DNA of 64,000 bases, taken from positions 240,834 to 304,833 of the forward strand of contig QKWP01000031.1 in the NCBI GenBank assembly GCA_003550325.1. The letters are read 5' to 3'. Position numbers and translations under genes: made by a program. Below the pieces are notes generated by a model. The model had not been told where the DNA came from, did not search any database, and was given only the letters and a program-made list of their open reading frames with translations. How positions within the stretch are numbered: the stretch's first letter is position 1; every line of letters begins with the position of its first letter. Positions 10,780 through 22,249 of this stretch are shown piece after piece. The DNA comes from Gigaspora rosea (Eukaryota > Glomeromycota > Glomeromycetes > Diversisporales > Gigasporaceae).

Positions 10780-13080
10780 GATAAAAGCATAATAATTCCA
10801 ATGCAAACTAAGCCTTAACCAGAATTCTTTACGAAAGGAATTAAAACATAAGCTACCAAAGTTAATTTTTTGTTTTGCATTATATGGAATCTAAAAACAG
10901 GTCAGTAGTTTGTATTTTTTTTTTTTGTCTTTTTAATTTACTATAAATTATTAATAGTCATGTTACATCTAATCTACTAACATTATGCAAGTTTAATTTT
11001 TATTTTGCATAGCAGAGCAGTTATATTTTTTCCATCAGTCTTTTCGAACAATTATAGAAAATTAAGGTCTAAATCATCTACATTAGATAACATCAGATGA
11101 GAATAGCAGAAAAAAATAAATGTTAAAAAATCGAACAATTGGCACAATCATAATAAAATTTACTTTTCAATGCATTTTCAGCTTTAAATTTATATTATGC
11201 ATCAAATAGGTTTGTAACAATTTTTTTTTTACTATAATTCTAAGGCACCCAAAGTTGATTTTCGTTTTGTATTACTGACCCATTTTTCAAATTTCAATTT
11301 TTTTTCAATTTTAGATCCCAATCATGCCTAGTGATGCCACCGAAATTGATTTTTGAAAAAGGCCTATTTCGTCTTCATTAGAGAAAATTAAAATTTTTAT
11401 AAAGAAGAGCAAATAAAATTTATATAGATATGTTCCTTATAATTTCGTCTATTCAAAAAAAGTATCAAATAATTTCGTCTTTCAAGTAAAATAGGTCAAA
11501 AACAATTTCGTCTTTAAATTTTAATTTCGGGTTTTAGAATCCGAAATGCTTTCGTCCTCATGTATAATCATGCCAGTTGTTTGATTTTTGACATTTATTG
11601 TTTTCTGTCATTCACATTTGATGTCACCTGATGGCGACCTTAATTTCCTATAATTGTCTGATTGATTGATGGAAAAATATCTAATCCAATTTTTTAATTC
11701 TTTGCTTGCAAAATGAAAAAATTAACCTTATATAATTTTTGTAGACATAAAAACTTAGGTTGGTTGAACAGATTTTTATTTTTTATTATTATTTTTTTTT
11801 AATTTACTGTAAGTTATTCATGTCTACTAAGACTATGCAAGGTTAATTTTTCAATTTGTATAGCAAAGAATCAAAAATTGAGTCAAATAGTTCTATTTAT
11901 TCCATCATTTCTATTGAACAATTATAGGAAATTAAGGTTTTCATTAGATGATACCGGATGAGAATAGCAGTAAAAAAAATGTCAAAAATTGAACAATTGG
12001 CATAATTGAGATCTAAAAAAAGAAAAATTGACTTTTTAATGAAATCCAACTTTAAAATATGTTTATACATCAAACAGGTTTGTAACAAATTTTTTTACTA
12101 TAATTCTAAGGCTACACAAAGTTGATTTTTCATTTTTTATCACCCGTTGACTTATTTTTTTCGATTGTTTAATTTTTCTTCTTTTAGATCCCAATTGTGC
12201 CAATTCAATTTTGTCCAATAGGATTAAGGATAAAAAATCTATTGCGGGATTAAGCAGTAGCCTGAAGCTACTCCAAATCTTGCTCTATACAAGCAATTCC
12301 TCTGTATTGCTACAGATATACAAGCTTCGCTATACACATTTGAATATAAATGTTTTTATAATATATTTTATTTAATATTTTTACTCAAAGGGCCTAAACT
12401 AACATTTTGTTCTAACATGTGGTCAGTTTTTTTTGTTCAATTTAATTTACTATAAATTAATATAATAATGTTCGCATCTACTAAGTTATGCAAGGCTAAG
12501 TTTTTTTATTTTTTTTGTATAATAAAAAATCAAGGTTGGGTCAAAATAATCTTATTTTCTACCAATTATATCGAACAATTACAGGAAATTAAAGTCTCTA
12601 TAGGGTGATACTGGATAAGAATAGCGAAAAATAAATGTCAAAAATTGAACAATTAGCAGAATTGAGATGTCAAAAATCAAACAATTGGCAGAATTGGGAT
12701 CTGAATAAACAAAAACAATCAACTTTGCATAGAATAAAAATATAGACAATTGTATTGCAGACTACAACTATAACCATACTATAGTTTTCAAAATAGCAGG
12801 TAAGTATTAGGCCACGCAAAGTTAGTTTTTCACTTTTCGTAATATGGTGTTCCAAATTTTTAGTTGGCAGGTCAATTCGTTTCAGTTGACATAACATGGA
12901 ATTAAAAAATTTTGAATTATTTTTTCAGATTTATTGGATAATTATGAATTAAATAGCAAAAATAGAATAATTGACATAATTGAAATTTTTTTTAAAAAAT
13001 TTTTTTTAAAAAAATTGGGCCAACAGGTTATGAAAATGAAAAATTAACCTTGCATGACCTTATAGAATTTTATATACCCA
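10780..13080. repeat. Triplicated ~850-bp repeat block, family-1 monomers in reverse orientation
   Basis: Three diverged blocks contain in order AATTTACTATAAATTA, GTTRCATCTAATCTACTAA or GTTCGCATCTACTAA, ATGCAAGTTTAATTTTT, GAACAATTATAGGAAATTAA, GATGAGAATAGCAG, and ATTCTAAGGC. These words are the reverse complement of the satellite monomer at 26050-28075 (TTAGATGYGAACATTA and so on). No gene is seen in this stretch. The block lies upstream of the + strand Helitron-like end at 15198, with the same relative orientation as the satellite to its own Helitron-like end. Confidence 0.6.
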
Positions 13081-13099
13081 GAGTAGGTAAGCTTTATAT

Positions 13100-13715
13100 A
13101 AATTTTTACAGTAACCATTGATAAAAATCAAGAAGATTTAATTACATACCAGCCAACTTCAACTATATTACAATTCTGTAACAGTGTTTTTAAAGTAATG
13201 TTAAAATCACAATACTCCTAATACAAACATAACAATATACTATAACACCAGAATAGCAAGTGCAGCAACAGAATTTTCACCAACCCATAGTAGAAATTAC
13301 AATAGAAATCATGATACAAACTAATTCAACCATGCACTTTAGTAATTAGAATGGTAATTTTGTAATGTAATTTTTAGTATATAATTAACATTATAATAGT
13401 TTCAAATAAAACTAATTTAATTTAAACATATTGTTGTCTTTGGGAATAATGGGTAAGTTTTGTAACTGAAATTTTTATGATAGAAATTATAATTATTCCA
13501 TGCAAACTAACTCTACCTCATTCATATATTGTGGTGGTCAGAGTAACAGATAAGTTTACAACAAAATTTAATATACTGTAAATGATTAAATCATATCAAT
13601 TTTAATAAATCTTACTATTGTAAATACCATATTTGCGACTTGGTTTTACATAATTGTGTTAAAAACCATAACAGTAATTTTAACTAATGTAGTCTTAATC
13701 ACAGAATTTTTTGTA
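13100..13715. repeat. Family-2 minisatellite monomers, reverse orientation
   Basis: Words such as GATAGAAATYATRATWATTCC, CATGCAAACTAACTCTACC and GTAAGTTTTGTAACTG are reverse complements of the repeat family at 19900-21120 and 24215-24510. About four to five heavily diverged units. Non-coding. Confidence 0.5.
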
Positions 13716-13719
13716 ATAG

Positions 13720-15143
13720 TTAATAGATTGGATTTACCCTTTTGTACGAAATATAGTACATTTTAAAAAATGCATTAAAAATTTAAAAAAATTAATAGCT
13801 TAATTTTTTTTATATACAAAAATCTAATAAGTATTCAAAAATAGTTTAGCAGTATTGTTTTTTAAATTAATAATAAAATTTTTATAAAAAAATTTTTTTT
13901 TATATATTGTATTTTTTGTGATTTCTAATGTACTAGATTTCGTACATTTGTAAAGTAAGTTATAATTATAATTTATTAATATATTTGGCAAATTAAAAGT
14001 TTTAATAAATAAAAAATTGTACAGGCTTGTTATAAAAAAAATATTATTATTAGTTATATTATAAAAATTATTACTTATATTATAAGCTTTTTTTAAAAAT
14101 TTTTACAAATTATTACTTTACATAGTAAGCCATATGAGTTTAGCTAAAGTTTAAAAAATTTCTTGCTAATTAAATTTTCTAAATTCTTAATCAAAATTAT
14201 AAATATTTATGAAAAAAAAACTAAATTTACCCATAGGGTATGCTACCTGGTTACACAAACTACAAAATTTTTATTTATAGGGTCAAATACCCAGTTACAA
14301 AAATAACAATATTTAACTATGTTATAGAATTAAATTTTTGTATTTGTTAATTTAGGGTTAGGGTAAGTATCAAGTTTAGGGTTAGGGTTTGGCAGTTATA
14401 TAGTAAAATTGTTTAAAGAAAACTTTTTGTTGAGCACGAAAGGTAGTTTTCTATGCAAATTTTGAGCAATAAGCAATTTTTAATAAAATGAATGTTTGTT
14501 TTGCAATTTTGGATTGTGTTACATTACACAAGATCCTAAAATCTAATTGGTTTGCTGTGTGGGTGGGTATATACCCACCGGGTACAAATAGAAATTCTCA
14601 ATATTTATTATCTAATTTCAATTACAAAATTTTTTTTAATCCTAAATTAGTATATCTCAAGTTATATTACTTTAAACTTTAAAAAAATTACATCTAATTT
14701 TTATATATAAATTGGATATTTTAGTTATATAGTATTTACTAGCAAAAATTTCAAATTTAGATTACTTCTTATATATTAATCTAATCTTAAATAAAACTTT
14801 ATAATTATAATTAACAAACTTATGCTTATAATTTTATTAATAGTTTAAATAAATTTATTTAGTAAAAAAATTTTTATAATCAAAAATATTTTGTAAAATT
14901 ACTAGTAAATGTGCTAAAGACTAGGTTAAACTAGCAAATGCGAATTTTAAAAAAAATGTACAAAATTTAAAAAGCTATGTAAAGCTATGAGTTTTTTAAA
15001 ACAAGTAGCCCATAAGTTAAAATATTATTAAAAAATATTTAATTAAATAGTTAATTTTAAAAATTAATAGATAATTAAGTTTAATTATGTACTAAATCAG
15101 ATACAATGTACTAGATCTAGTACAGGTAAATCCTATCCATTAA
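13720..15143. mobile_element. Candidate TTAA-flanked TIR element, 1.4 kb
   Basis: TTAA stands at 13720-13723 and 15140-15143. The left end reads TAGATTGGATTTACCC and then GTACGAAATATAGTACATT; the right end, reverse-complemented, reads TGGATAGGATTTACC and then GTACTAGATCTAGTACATTG. It is very AT-rich and has no transposase. The tract 14440-14560 (GTGTTACATTACACAAGATC and neighbours) matches 62580-62690 inside the Ginger-like element, and both regions also contain TTAGGG repeats. Confidence 0.45.
14351..14390 (+). repeat. Interstitial TTAGGG telomere-like repeats
   Basis: TTTAGGGTTAGGGT and TTTAGGGTTAGGGTTT lie a few bases apart. TTAGGG is the usual fungal telomere unit, but only about four copies are present and mobile-element DNA continues on both sides, so this is not a chromosome end. 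Similar short runs occur near 45362, 55085, 55208, 62212 and 62445. Confidence 0.7.
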
Positions 15144-15163
15144 TAATTAAAAAGGTTGAATAA

Positions 15164-15198
15164 GATAGGTGGCGCGAATGTGCCACCTATCGCACTAG
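15164..15198 (+). mobile_element. Helitron-like 3' terminus, copy A
   Basis: A hairpin GATAGGTGGC...GCCACCTATC (stem 10 bp) is followed three bases later by CTAG and then T. A GC-rich hairpin just before CTRR, with insertion before T, is the defining Helitron 3' end. Three further copies of the same hairpin (19828, 25950, 33879) also keep CTRR|T. The element would extend leftwards; its 5' TC end and any Rep/helicase were not found. Confidence 0.5.
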
Positions 15199-15258
15199 TT
15201 CATAATAATAAACTTATATAATAAAATTTAAATTTATCATTTAAACAAAACTGATTTG

Positions 15259-17321
15259 TTAAATATCATCTGGAACTTCTATAATACTAGCACTTTTAGT
15301 GATACCCAGTTTTGATAATCCAGAATAAATTTCTGATATAATATGGTTTGCTCGTATATTTATTGTTTAAATTTTCACTAATAATAGATGAATTTTTATT
15401 GATTTCATCACTAGCTAAGAATTGCTTTTTTTCAATTCTACTTTTACTTTTTTTATTTTTGATAATTTTTTCTAAAAATTGCTTACTTTTACTAATTTTC
15501 AACCATTCATCTAGTTTAGTAATTATTTCTTTAATACTAGGCCGTTTTTCTGGATCAGAATTCATGCAATGATTTGCCAATTCAACATTGCAATCAGGAG
15601 TACCAGGTGCAATATTTGGTCTTAATCCATTACAAATTTTAACTACCAGATCAAAATCAAATTTACAATCATTAAAAGACCTTTGTCCAGTTGTCATCTC
15701 GACCATAATAATTCCAAATGAGTAAATATCTGATGCTTTTGTGTATGGCTTTTTTTGAAAGAGTTCGGGTGCAATATAAGGTAAAACTCCATGAATACGT
15801 TCCTCTTGTTCTTTTTCGTCGAGTGGTTTTGATAAACCTAGATCAGTAATATATGCTTCATAATTTTCTTTTAGCAAGATATTTCCAGGATGTAAATCTC
15901 GATGTAAATATCCTTTAGAATGCATATGATAAAGATTAGACACAATATCATGGAGTATTTTTAATTTAATTTTCCATTCAAATTTAAAGATATTAGTAAG
16001 GTTTTTACTTAATGATCCATATTTTGCATAACTAAGTACTAAAATATAGTCATCTGTTTTTTCATCTCTAGATATTCCCAAATATTGTTCTAAACTATGA
16101 CATGCTTTTAACTAAAAAAAATAAATTAAATTAAATTGTAATATTCGAAAATAAAAATAACTATTAAAATTGCTTAAAAAAATACCTCTTTTAAAAATGG
16201 TTCTTTATTTTTATTAGAATCCTTTACAATCTTAATTGCTACTTATTCATAAATTCCATATTGTTTTAGATATCTTGTTTTAAAAACAGTAGAAAACGCA
16301 CCTTCGCCTATCTCTTCAATATTTTCAAATTTATCATATGGTATCCAATGAAAAAATTCTAGTTTTTCTTGAACAGTATTTTGTTCAGTAATAGCTGATT
16401 TTAAATACCATTCAAAAGCAATATCAATATTCTTTTCAACAACAATTCCTTTCCGGTAATATTCACCAACATAATACATTCCATTAGCATATCCCATTTC
16501 TGCTGATTTTTTAATATATTCAAATTCTTTCGTTACGTCCTTTTCAACACCTTTTCCATTATTGTAACAACCTCCAACATTAAATATTCCTGTAGCATGC
16601 CCCAGATCTGCAGCTTTTTGATAATATATGAATGCCTTATGTGCATCCTTTTCAATTCCAATTCCAAATTCATAACAATTACCAACACTATTTGTTCCCA
16701 TAGAGTCTCCCATCTCTGCAGATTTTTGATAATAAATCAATGCTTTTTTTTCGTCGTTTTCAACTCCAATTCCGTATTGATAACAAAATCCAACATTACT
16801 TATTCCTCTAGCGTATCCCATTTCGGCAGATTTTTGATAATAAGTGAATGTCTTATGTTCATCCTTTTCAACTCCAATTCCATTATCATAACAAAATCCA
16901 ATATTACACAATCCACTAGAATTACCCATCTCTGCTAATTTTTGATAATAATTGAATGCTTTACGTTCATCTTTTCAACCCATTTTCCATAAAGATAACA
17001 ACTTGCAAGAATAAATTGAACTGTAGAGTTGATTGGATTATCTAAACAAAAATTGATAATAATTTTTGGATTTTGCTTCTTCTTTATGAGAAATTGTTCT
17101 AATGTATAAAGAATTGAACGTGAAGATTTGCCTTTCATAATTTCTTCATTATACAGATTACACATATCATCAACAATTTCGTTTAGAAATACATATGAAA
17201 AATCCTGTAAATTAATATCTTCTAAATACAATTGAGTATCATTGCTGGCTATTTGAGTAATATCTGATGAACACTTGATTTTTCCAGGTTGATTTACAAA
17301 TAGATTATTGCAATTTGACAT
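15259..17321 (-). pseudogene. Sel1-repeat/protein kinase pseudogene A
   Basis: Exon 1 runs 17321-16186 and exon 2 16111-15259, with a 74-bp GT-AG intron. The N-terminal region starts MSNCNNLFVNQPGKI, is followed by about six Sel1-like repeats (pattern GIGVEKDEHKAFIYYQKSAEMG), then a kinase domain: P-loop GEGAFSTVF, catalytic loop HRDLHPGN, DLG in place of DFG, and APE. Such Sel1-kinase fusions are massively expanded in Rhizophagus and are presumed cytoplasmic signalling proteins. Three lesions kill it: a 1-bp deletion near 16971, a nonsense codon at 16243-16245 (GAA to TAA relative to copy D) just before the VAIK lysine, and a small deletion near 15340 that shifts the C-terminal frame. Confidence 0.85.
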
Positions 17322-18330
17322 TTTGACGCAATGAAAAGTAAGTTGCATATCGATATAGTTGCATCAAATTTATACGCAGAGTTATGTATTACATTGCACA
17401 ACGTGCTTAATGTATTAGGACTTTTGTGTGATATTCAAAGTTTAAAGCACGTTTTCAAAGAAAACAAAAATAAAATAAGAAAAATTGCATAGCAAGTTTT
17501 ATTAGAGTTGTAGGGCTTTGTTTTCTTAAAAAGTAATTTTAATCATCTTTTAAAAAAAATTAGCATACTAGCGACTTCTCATATATCGTAACTACTTGAA
17601 AATGGACACAATAGAGGAATTCATTTCTTTTATTCTTCATAAGTAGCAGCTATCGACGCTATTTATGTCTAAATCTTGTTAGCTTGTATTAATTTGACTT
17701 AAAATATTAAAAGTAACCAAAAACTCGAATCTCATAATCCGTTAAAAATTGCAGTGATAAACTTTAAACAAATTTCTATTGCCACTTTAATCAAAGTTTT
17801 TTGAATCTATAATCTCTAAAATATTTCAAGCACATTTGGATATTTGAGGCATGCTTAGGTTACTAGTGATTGGTCTTGTCAATTCATTACTCGAATACTC
17901 GAATTTGTCTTGATTCTAATTGTGTAATTTTAACTCGTGAATCAAAATATTACTGTACTTATTTAATAAGAATTGTGAAATAAACTTTTCTTTGCCTATT
18001 GTAATATGAATATATCCGCTTTGTAAATAATTATTTAAAACTCAAAAAAATAATTCAAATTGAGTAAACTTGAAGAACTAAAAAGAGCTTACTCGATCAA
18101 ATAAATCGAGCAAAACTCGTAAACTTTGGGTTTAATTCATCAATCATGCATGAGTTTTAGCATGAATCTAACCATTAAAATTACACCCTAGATTTTTGAA
18201 TTAATAGAATCATTTAAAATCACTATTAAAAAAATCATTTAATAAAGTCAGCATTATATTGCTTTAATAATTCAATATATATTTATGGACAACATTGCGT
18301 TATTTATTTATAAGCAATGTTTTCTTAAAT
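17322..18330. repeat. Duplicated 5' flank of Sel1-kinase copy A
   Basis: This sequence is shared with 57574-58653 (copy C) and 63315-64000 (copy D), including TTGTTTTCTTAAAAAGTAAT, AAAAATTAGCATACTAGC, and GAGGAATTCATTTCTTTTAT. The distal part (18085-18330) is also at 885-1145. It contains the putative promoter. No TATA or known operator can be assigned with confidence. A 14-codon open frame on the + strand (17602-17646) is retained at the same place in all three copies. Confidence 0.75.
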
Positions 18331-18455
18331 AATTGCTGATCATCTTAAAACTACTTAATTAAAAGAACATTCACTTTGGTCGGATATATATATATATATA
18401 AAATAATGATCAATGATTACAGTAATGATATAATGATATAGAAAATAACTAAATA

Positions 18456-18722
18456 ATGCTTTTGTATCCTTATTTTTCTTCAATAAAATGCTTTCCTTCA
18501 AATCTTGAAGATCAAGTTATAAAAATTATATCTTATTTTTTATCTGCTATTCTCAAATATATGCAAATGAAATTATTACAATGTATAGCATTATCATTAA
18601 ATTTTACAGTGGACTCTAATCGATATCATCAACAACTTTTCCTATATTACTGCGAGAATAATTCATTTTCAATAGTTATTAGTAAAAATTGTGCAATGAA
18701 ATTGCATGAAATAGCTTTGTGA
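18456..18722 (+). CDS. 88-codon ORF, unidentified
   Basis: ATG-initiated frame MLLYPYFSSIKCFPSNLEDQ, Leu/Ile/Ser-rich, with two mildly hydrophobic stretches. No domain is recognised and no splice partner is obvious. It starts just beyond the duplicated kinase 5' flank. Chance opening in AT-rich DNA is quite possible, although its codon mix is more balanced than neighbouring spurious frames. Confidence 0.15.
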   Translation: MLLYPYFSSIKCFPSNLEDQVIKIISYFLSAILKYMQMKLLQCIALSLNFTVDSNRYHQQLFLYYCENNSFSIVISKNCAMKLHEIAL

Positions 18723-18914
18723 TTTTTTAAATACTTCATATGGACTTAGTTTATTTTTTCGCAGAGCTTTTATTTTTAATGCTTTGATTAATAAACTGCG
18801 GGCTTATTTAAATTTGAATGTTGCGAATTGAATTATCACTGATTGCATTAAATCTTAAAATGTTAAACTAATTAAAAATCTTTATTCTCATTTTCATTAT
18901 GTCTTACATATCAA

Positions 18915-19030
18915 AACATATCGATTAAATAATAAAAATTTCAATGTAAAAATATCGATTAAATAATAAAAATTTCAAAGTAAACATATTGCTTAAATAA
19001 TAAAATTTAAATATAAATTTCATTATACTT
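18915..19030. repeat. Tandem repeat, ~38 bp, three units
   Basis: ATCGATTAAATAATAAAAAT is repeated with spacer TTTCAATGTAAAAAT or TTTCAAAGTAAACAT. The third unit is diverged (TTGCTTAAATAATAAAATTT). Confidence 0.75.
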
Positions 19031-19309
19031 ATTTTTAATAACATTTAAATTTAAAAATTAATGGATGCGCATAAACATTTTTGATTAATCAAGTAAGTAT
19101 ATTAATAAATAATTATGGTCAATTATTAATTAATAAATAATAATAATCATTTGCATTTAGGCCATGCAAAATTAATTAGTTGGTTTACAATATCATGTCG
19201 GGTCAAATTTGGAATCTTCTAAAAAAGATTTTTTATATGTTTTGATAATAAATAATTTTTTATAAAATTTTATATATGAAATTTAATGCATGTTAAATTT
19301 CTTGTTAAG

Positions 19310-19432
19310 AAAATCAAGTAATTAAATTTGTATTACCTTAATTAATTTGTATTACCTTAATTAAATTTGTATTACCTAACAGCTAATTAAATTGTATTTC
19401 TTTAATTAAATTTGTATTTCGATTTAGATCTT
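19310..19432. repeat. Tandem repeat of TTAATTAAATTTGTATTACC, about five units
   Basis: TAATTAAATTTGTATTACC recurs with small deletions; the last two units read TTTC instead of TACC. Non-coding microsatellite-like DNA. Confidence 0.75.
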
Positions 19433-19827
19433 ACATGTAATGTCTCAATTTTCCTTTTTTTTTGGTCGATTATTTCAGCATGTAGAGTTTACGTATAGTT
19501 AATATGTGACTAGGACTATGAAAATAGTAAAAGTAATCTTTTTTAAGTGAAGTTTTGGGGTTAATGATTATTTTTTATTATTCTTGCACAGTGTTTATAG
19601 ACATTCTTTCGAAGGTAGTGTAGTTTATATAGTGATTTTTGGTAGTAAATGCAATTTAAATTGTAAGTTATAAGTAAGTTATACAAGCTAGTAATCTAAA
19701 TAAGTGAAAAAGGTAAAGCATCGTGCTAATGCTATGAGTCTTGTGAATTAAATAAGCTAAAATAATGTGATAGCTTAAACTACTTACTAAATTACTTATT
19801 AAACCTTTGCTCAAATTATTTTTTATA

Positions 19828-19860
19828 CCAGTGTTATAAGTGGTGCTTTGCGCCACACAT
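19828..19860 (-). mobile_element. Helitron-like 3' terminus, copy B
   Basis: On the minus strand: AATAAGATGTGTGGCGCAAA, hairpin GTGGCGC-AAA-GCACCAC (one G:T), then nine bases and CTGG followed by T. It fits hairpin plus CTRR|T and matches the other three copies. The element would extend to the right, into family-2 repeats. Confidence 0.45.
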
Positions 19861-19899
19861 CTTATTTAATAATTTTTTTAACTATAATAGATTTTACTA

Positions 19900-21120
19900 A
19901 CTATTGCAGTACATACAGTATGCAGTTAAATTATACTTAGACTGTTTGAAATTACAATTTCGTTTAACGTTCTCCCTCCCCATTTTCAAGAGATCCCCTT
20001 TGAAATTAAACAGGCCAATCAGAACGTTCATTATGTCTGAAATTCCAATAAGTCATGCTTATAAGCCAACCAATAATAGTGTGGTTATTTTTGAAATATA
20101 ACATAATGTTTGTTTAAATTGACCACCTCTTCACTGTGTTAAAGCTTCATAAGTGAATTAAATGAAATTATAATTTAAATGGCCTTATTATAATTTCTAA
20201 CTATAAGTTACGGTACTGTAAAAAATACTGGTACAGAATTCGTATTCCAGTGATTATAGTATGTGTTAATTTAGCGTGTATCAGATTTATGTGATTTCGA
20301 TCATGAAAATTCTGTCACAAAATTTACTTACCATTCTTGTGAATAAAGCACATAGTTGAATTAGCTTGCATTAAATTATTATAAAAAATCTTAATATGAA
20401 ACTTACTTGCTATCTACACAGTATGTGGTTAAGGTTAATATAGTTTGCATTAAAATTGCATGATTACTATCGTGAGTTATTTTATTTATTATTCTAATAA
20501 AGTAAACCCTTAAATGAATTAGTGACATTATCTTGAATAACTCAATTACTAAATTGTTGTAAACTCAACAACTAAACTAAGATGAATATGTCCCTTAAAA
20601 AAATTTATTAACTTCAGTTAATAAGTGATCATTAGGTTCATATACATACTAAGTCAGAATAAATAAAAATTAGGTTAATTGCTTACCTTAAATATAGATA
20701 TTTTGACCAATTAAAAAAGATTTCTATTGTAAAAAAATCTGTTATATAGTATGTAATTAAGATCGTATTAGTTTTGTATTGGAATTATCGTAATTTTATC
20801 ATGAATTACTTTTTGAGCATAACTTCTATTCTGGTGGACACAGTAATTAGTTTGCATTAAAATTATCATGATGTTTATTGTGAATTATTCTGGTAAAAAA
20901 ATATACTCATTCCAGTAATATACAGTATGTTGTTAAAGTTGAGTTAGTGAATTGAAGTTGCATGATTCTTCTGTGAGTCGCTATAGCAAAACTTGCTCTT
21001 TTAGTGATACATAATATGTTGTTAATGTAGAGTTAAGTTTGTATTGGAATCATGATTTCTATTGTTAATTACTAAAAAAAATTCTCTAAGTTTGTATTAG
21101 ATTTCTATCAAGCGTTACAT
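19900..21120. repeat. Family-2 minisatellite, ~115-130 bp units, diverged
   Basis: Units follow the order: CTATTCCAGT, ACACAGTATG, a GTTAAGGTTGAGTTAG-like word, TTTGCATTGGAATTAT, CATGATTTCTATYGTGA, ATTAC, CAAAACTTGCT. Around eight to ten units are recognisable in 20200-21120, and another block continues at 21440-21640. No gene in the stretch. The same family reappears at 24215-24510, on the far side of the kinase relic. Confidence 0.6.
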
Positions 21121-21123
21121 AAT

Positions 21124-21394
21124 AGCAGAGTTTTTTTCAATTTTTAACAACCGCCCTACCTTATTTAGTGCTTCAAGGGTGCATCAATTGTAGACTGGAT
21201 TTGAATAAGGAGAGTATCTCTCTGTATTTAGAATACAAACTAAAAATTCCAATTATAGAACATGATTAAAAATTTGCTTTGTGTTCGCAAAGCAGGAAGG
21301 TGCTCTCCTCATGCAAATCTGGACTACACTTGATGCATTCTCAATGCACTAAAATTAGCTAGGACAAACATTAAAAATCGAAAAAGACTCTGCT
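21124..21394. mobile_element. MITE-like inverted repeat, 271 bp
   Basis: The left end AGCAGAGTTTTTTTCAATTT is mirrored by the right end AAAAATCGAAAAAGACTCTGCT. Inner arms also pair: TTAGTGC...GGTGCATCAATTGTAG...GGAGAG against CTCTCC...CTACACTTGATGCA...GCACTAA. A hairpin CTTTGTGTTCGCAAAG sits near the centre. It splits the family-2 repeats. The target duplication is unclear. Confidence 0.6.
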
Positions 21395-21818
21395 TTACAA
21401 AGACTTAATACTTTGATGGCAATTTTATATGATCCTATCATGAAATAATGTAAAAATTAGCATGGATCTTGCTCACTATCCCGGAGATCATAGTATATAA
21501 TTAAAGTTGAATTAGCTTGCATTGGTATTACTGTAAAAAGTTCTATCACAAAACCTACTTGCTATTCCAGTACACATAGTATCCAGTCAAGGTTGAGTTA
21601 TTACCGTAAAAGCATCCTATTTTGTTATTCTAGTGGAAAGGACATTGAGAGGTTATATAAGTAATATGCATGGTTCTCTGTAATTTTCTCAGAAAATTCT
21701 ACTGTTTTTGGGTATAATTTTATTTGTAAAGCATAATGTTTGCTTATTTCTGTTAGAAAACTGGATGGGTTGCTCTTATTCATTGTTAATATTCGGTATT
21801 TCTAATTCATATAATTTA

Positions 21819-22164
21819 CAGTGCGGGAAAGTATAAACCAACACCCCCCACGCCAAATTTTGAAATAAATACTCAATTCTAATTGGCTAGAATAATGTAA
21901 TCAATTGTGATTGGTCAAAAATTACATATGAGTTTCTTTTTTTTATATATTAAACGCCAAATTTTCAATTTCATAGTAAACTTTAAATTGATATAACCTT
22001 TTAAAATTAAAATAAAATAAAAATCTTTTTTAACCAAATTGTAGCTTAGCCTTAAAGCTACAATTTGGTTAAAAAATTTTTTGAAAAAAAATTTTTATTT
22101 TTAAGTTATATCAATTTTTGTAAAATACATATAAAAAGGTGTTGGTTTATGGTGTCCCGCACTG
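21819..22164. mobile_element. TA-flanked MITE (Tc1/mariner type), 346 bp
   Basis: TIR CAGTGCGGGAAAGTATAAACC at the left and GGTTTATGGTGTCCCGCACTG at the right, with TA on both sides (21817-21818, 22165-22166). A second palindrome around 22040 (CAAATTGTAGCTTAGCCTTAAAGCTACAATTTG region) lies in the interior. TA duplication and CAGTG ends fit the Tc1/mariner superfamily; no transposase. Confidence 0.8.
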
Positions 22165-22249
22165 TACTATCTGTGAAAAAGTTATTATACAATAGTTTAA
22201 TATAAAATGAATAATAATATAATTTTATATAAAAAATTTCAAATTACCT

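Noticed and set aside
14351..14390. True telomere
   Set aside because: Only a few TTAGGG units, with transposon and gene relics on both sides.
16597..16938. Plus-strand frames opposite Sel1 repeats (also 23869-24338, 56901-57269, 59992-60348)
   Set aside because: Antisense shadows of the Sel1 repeat, which stays open on both strands because of its regular codons.
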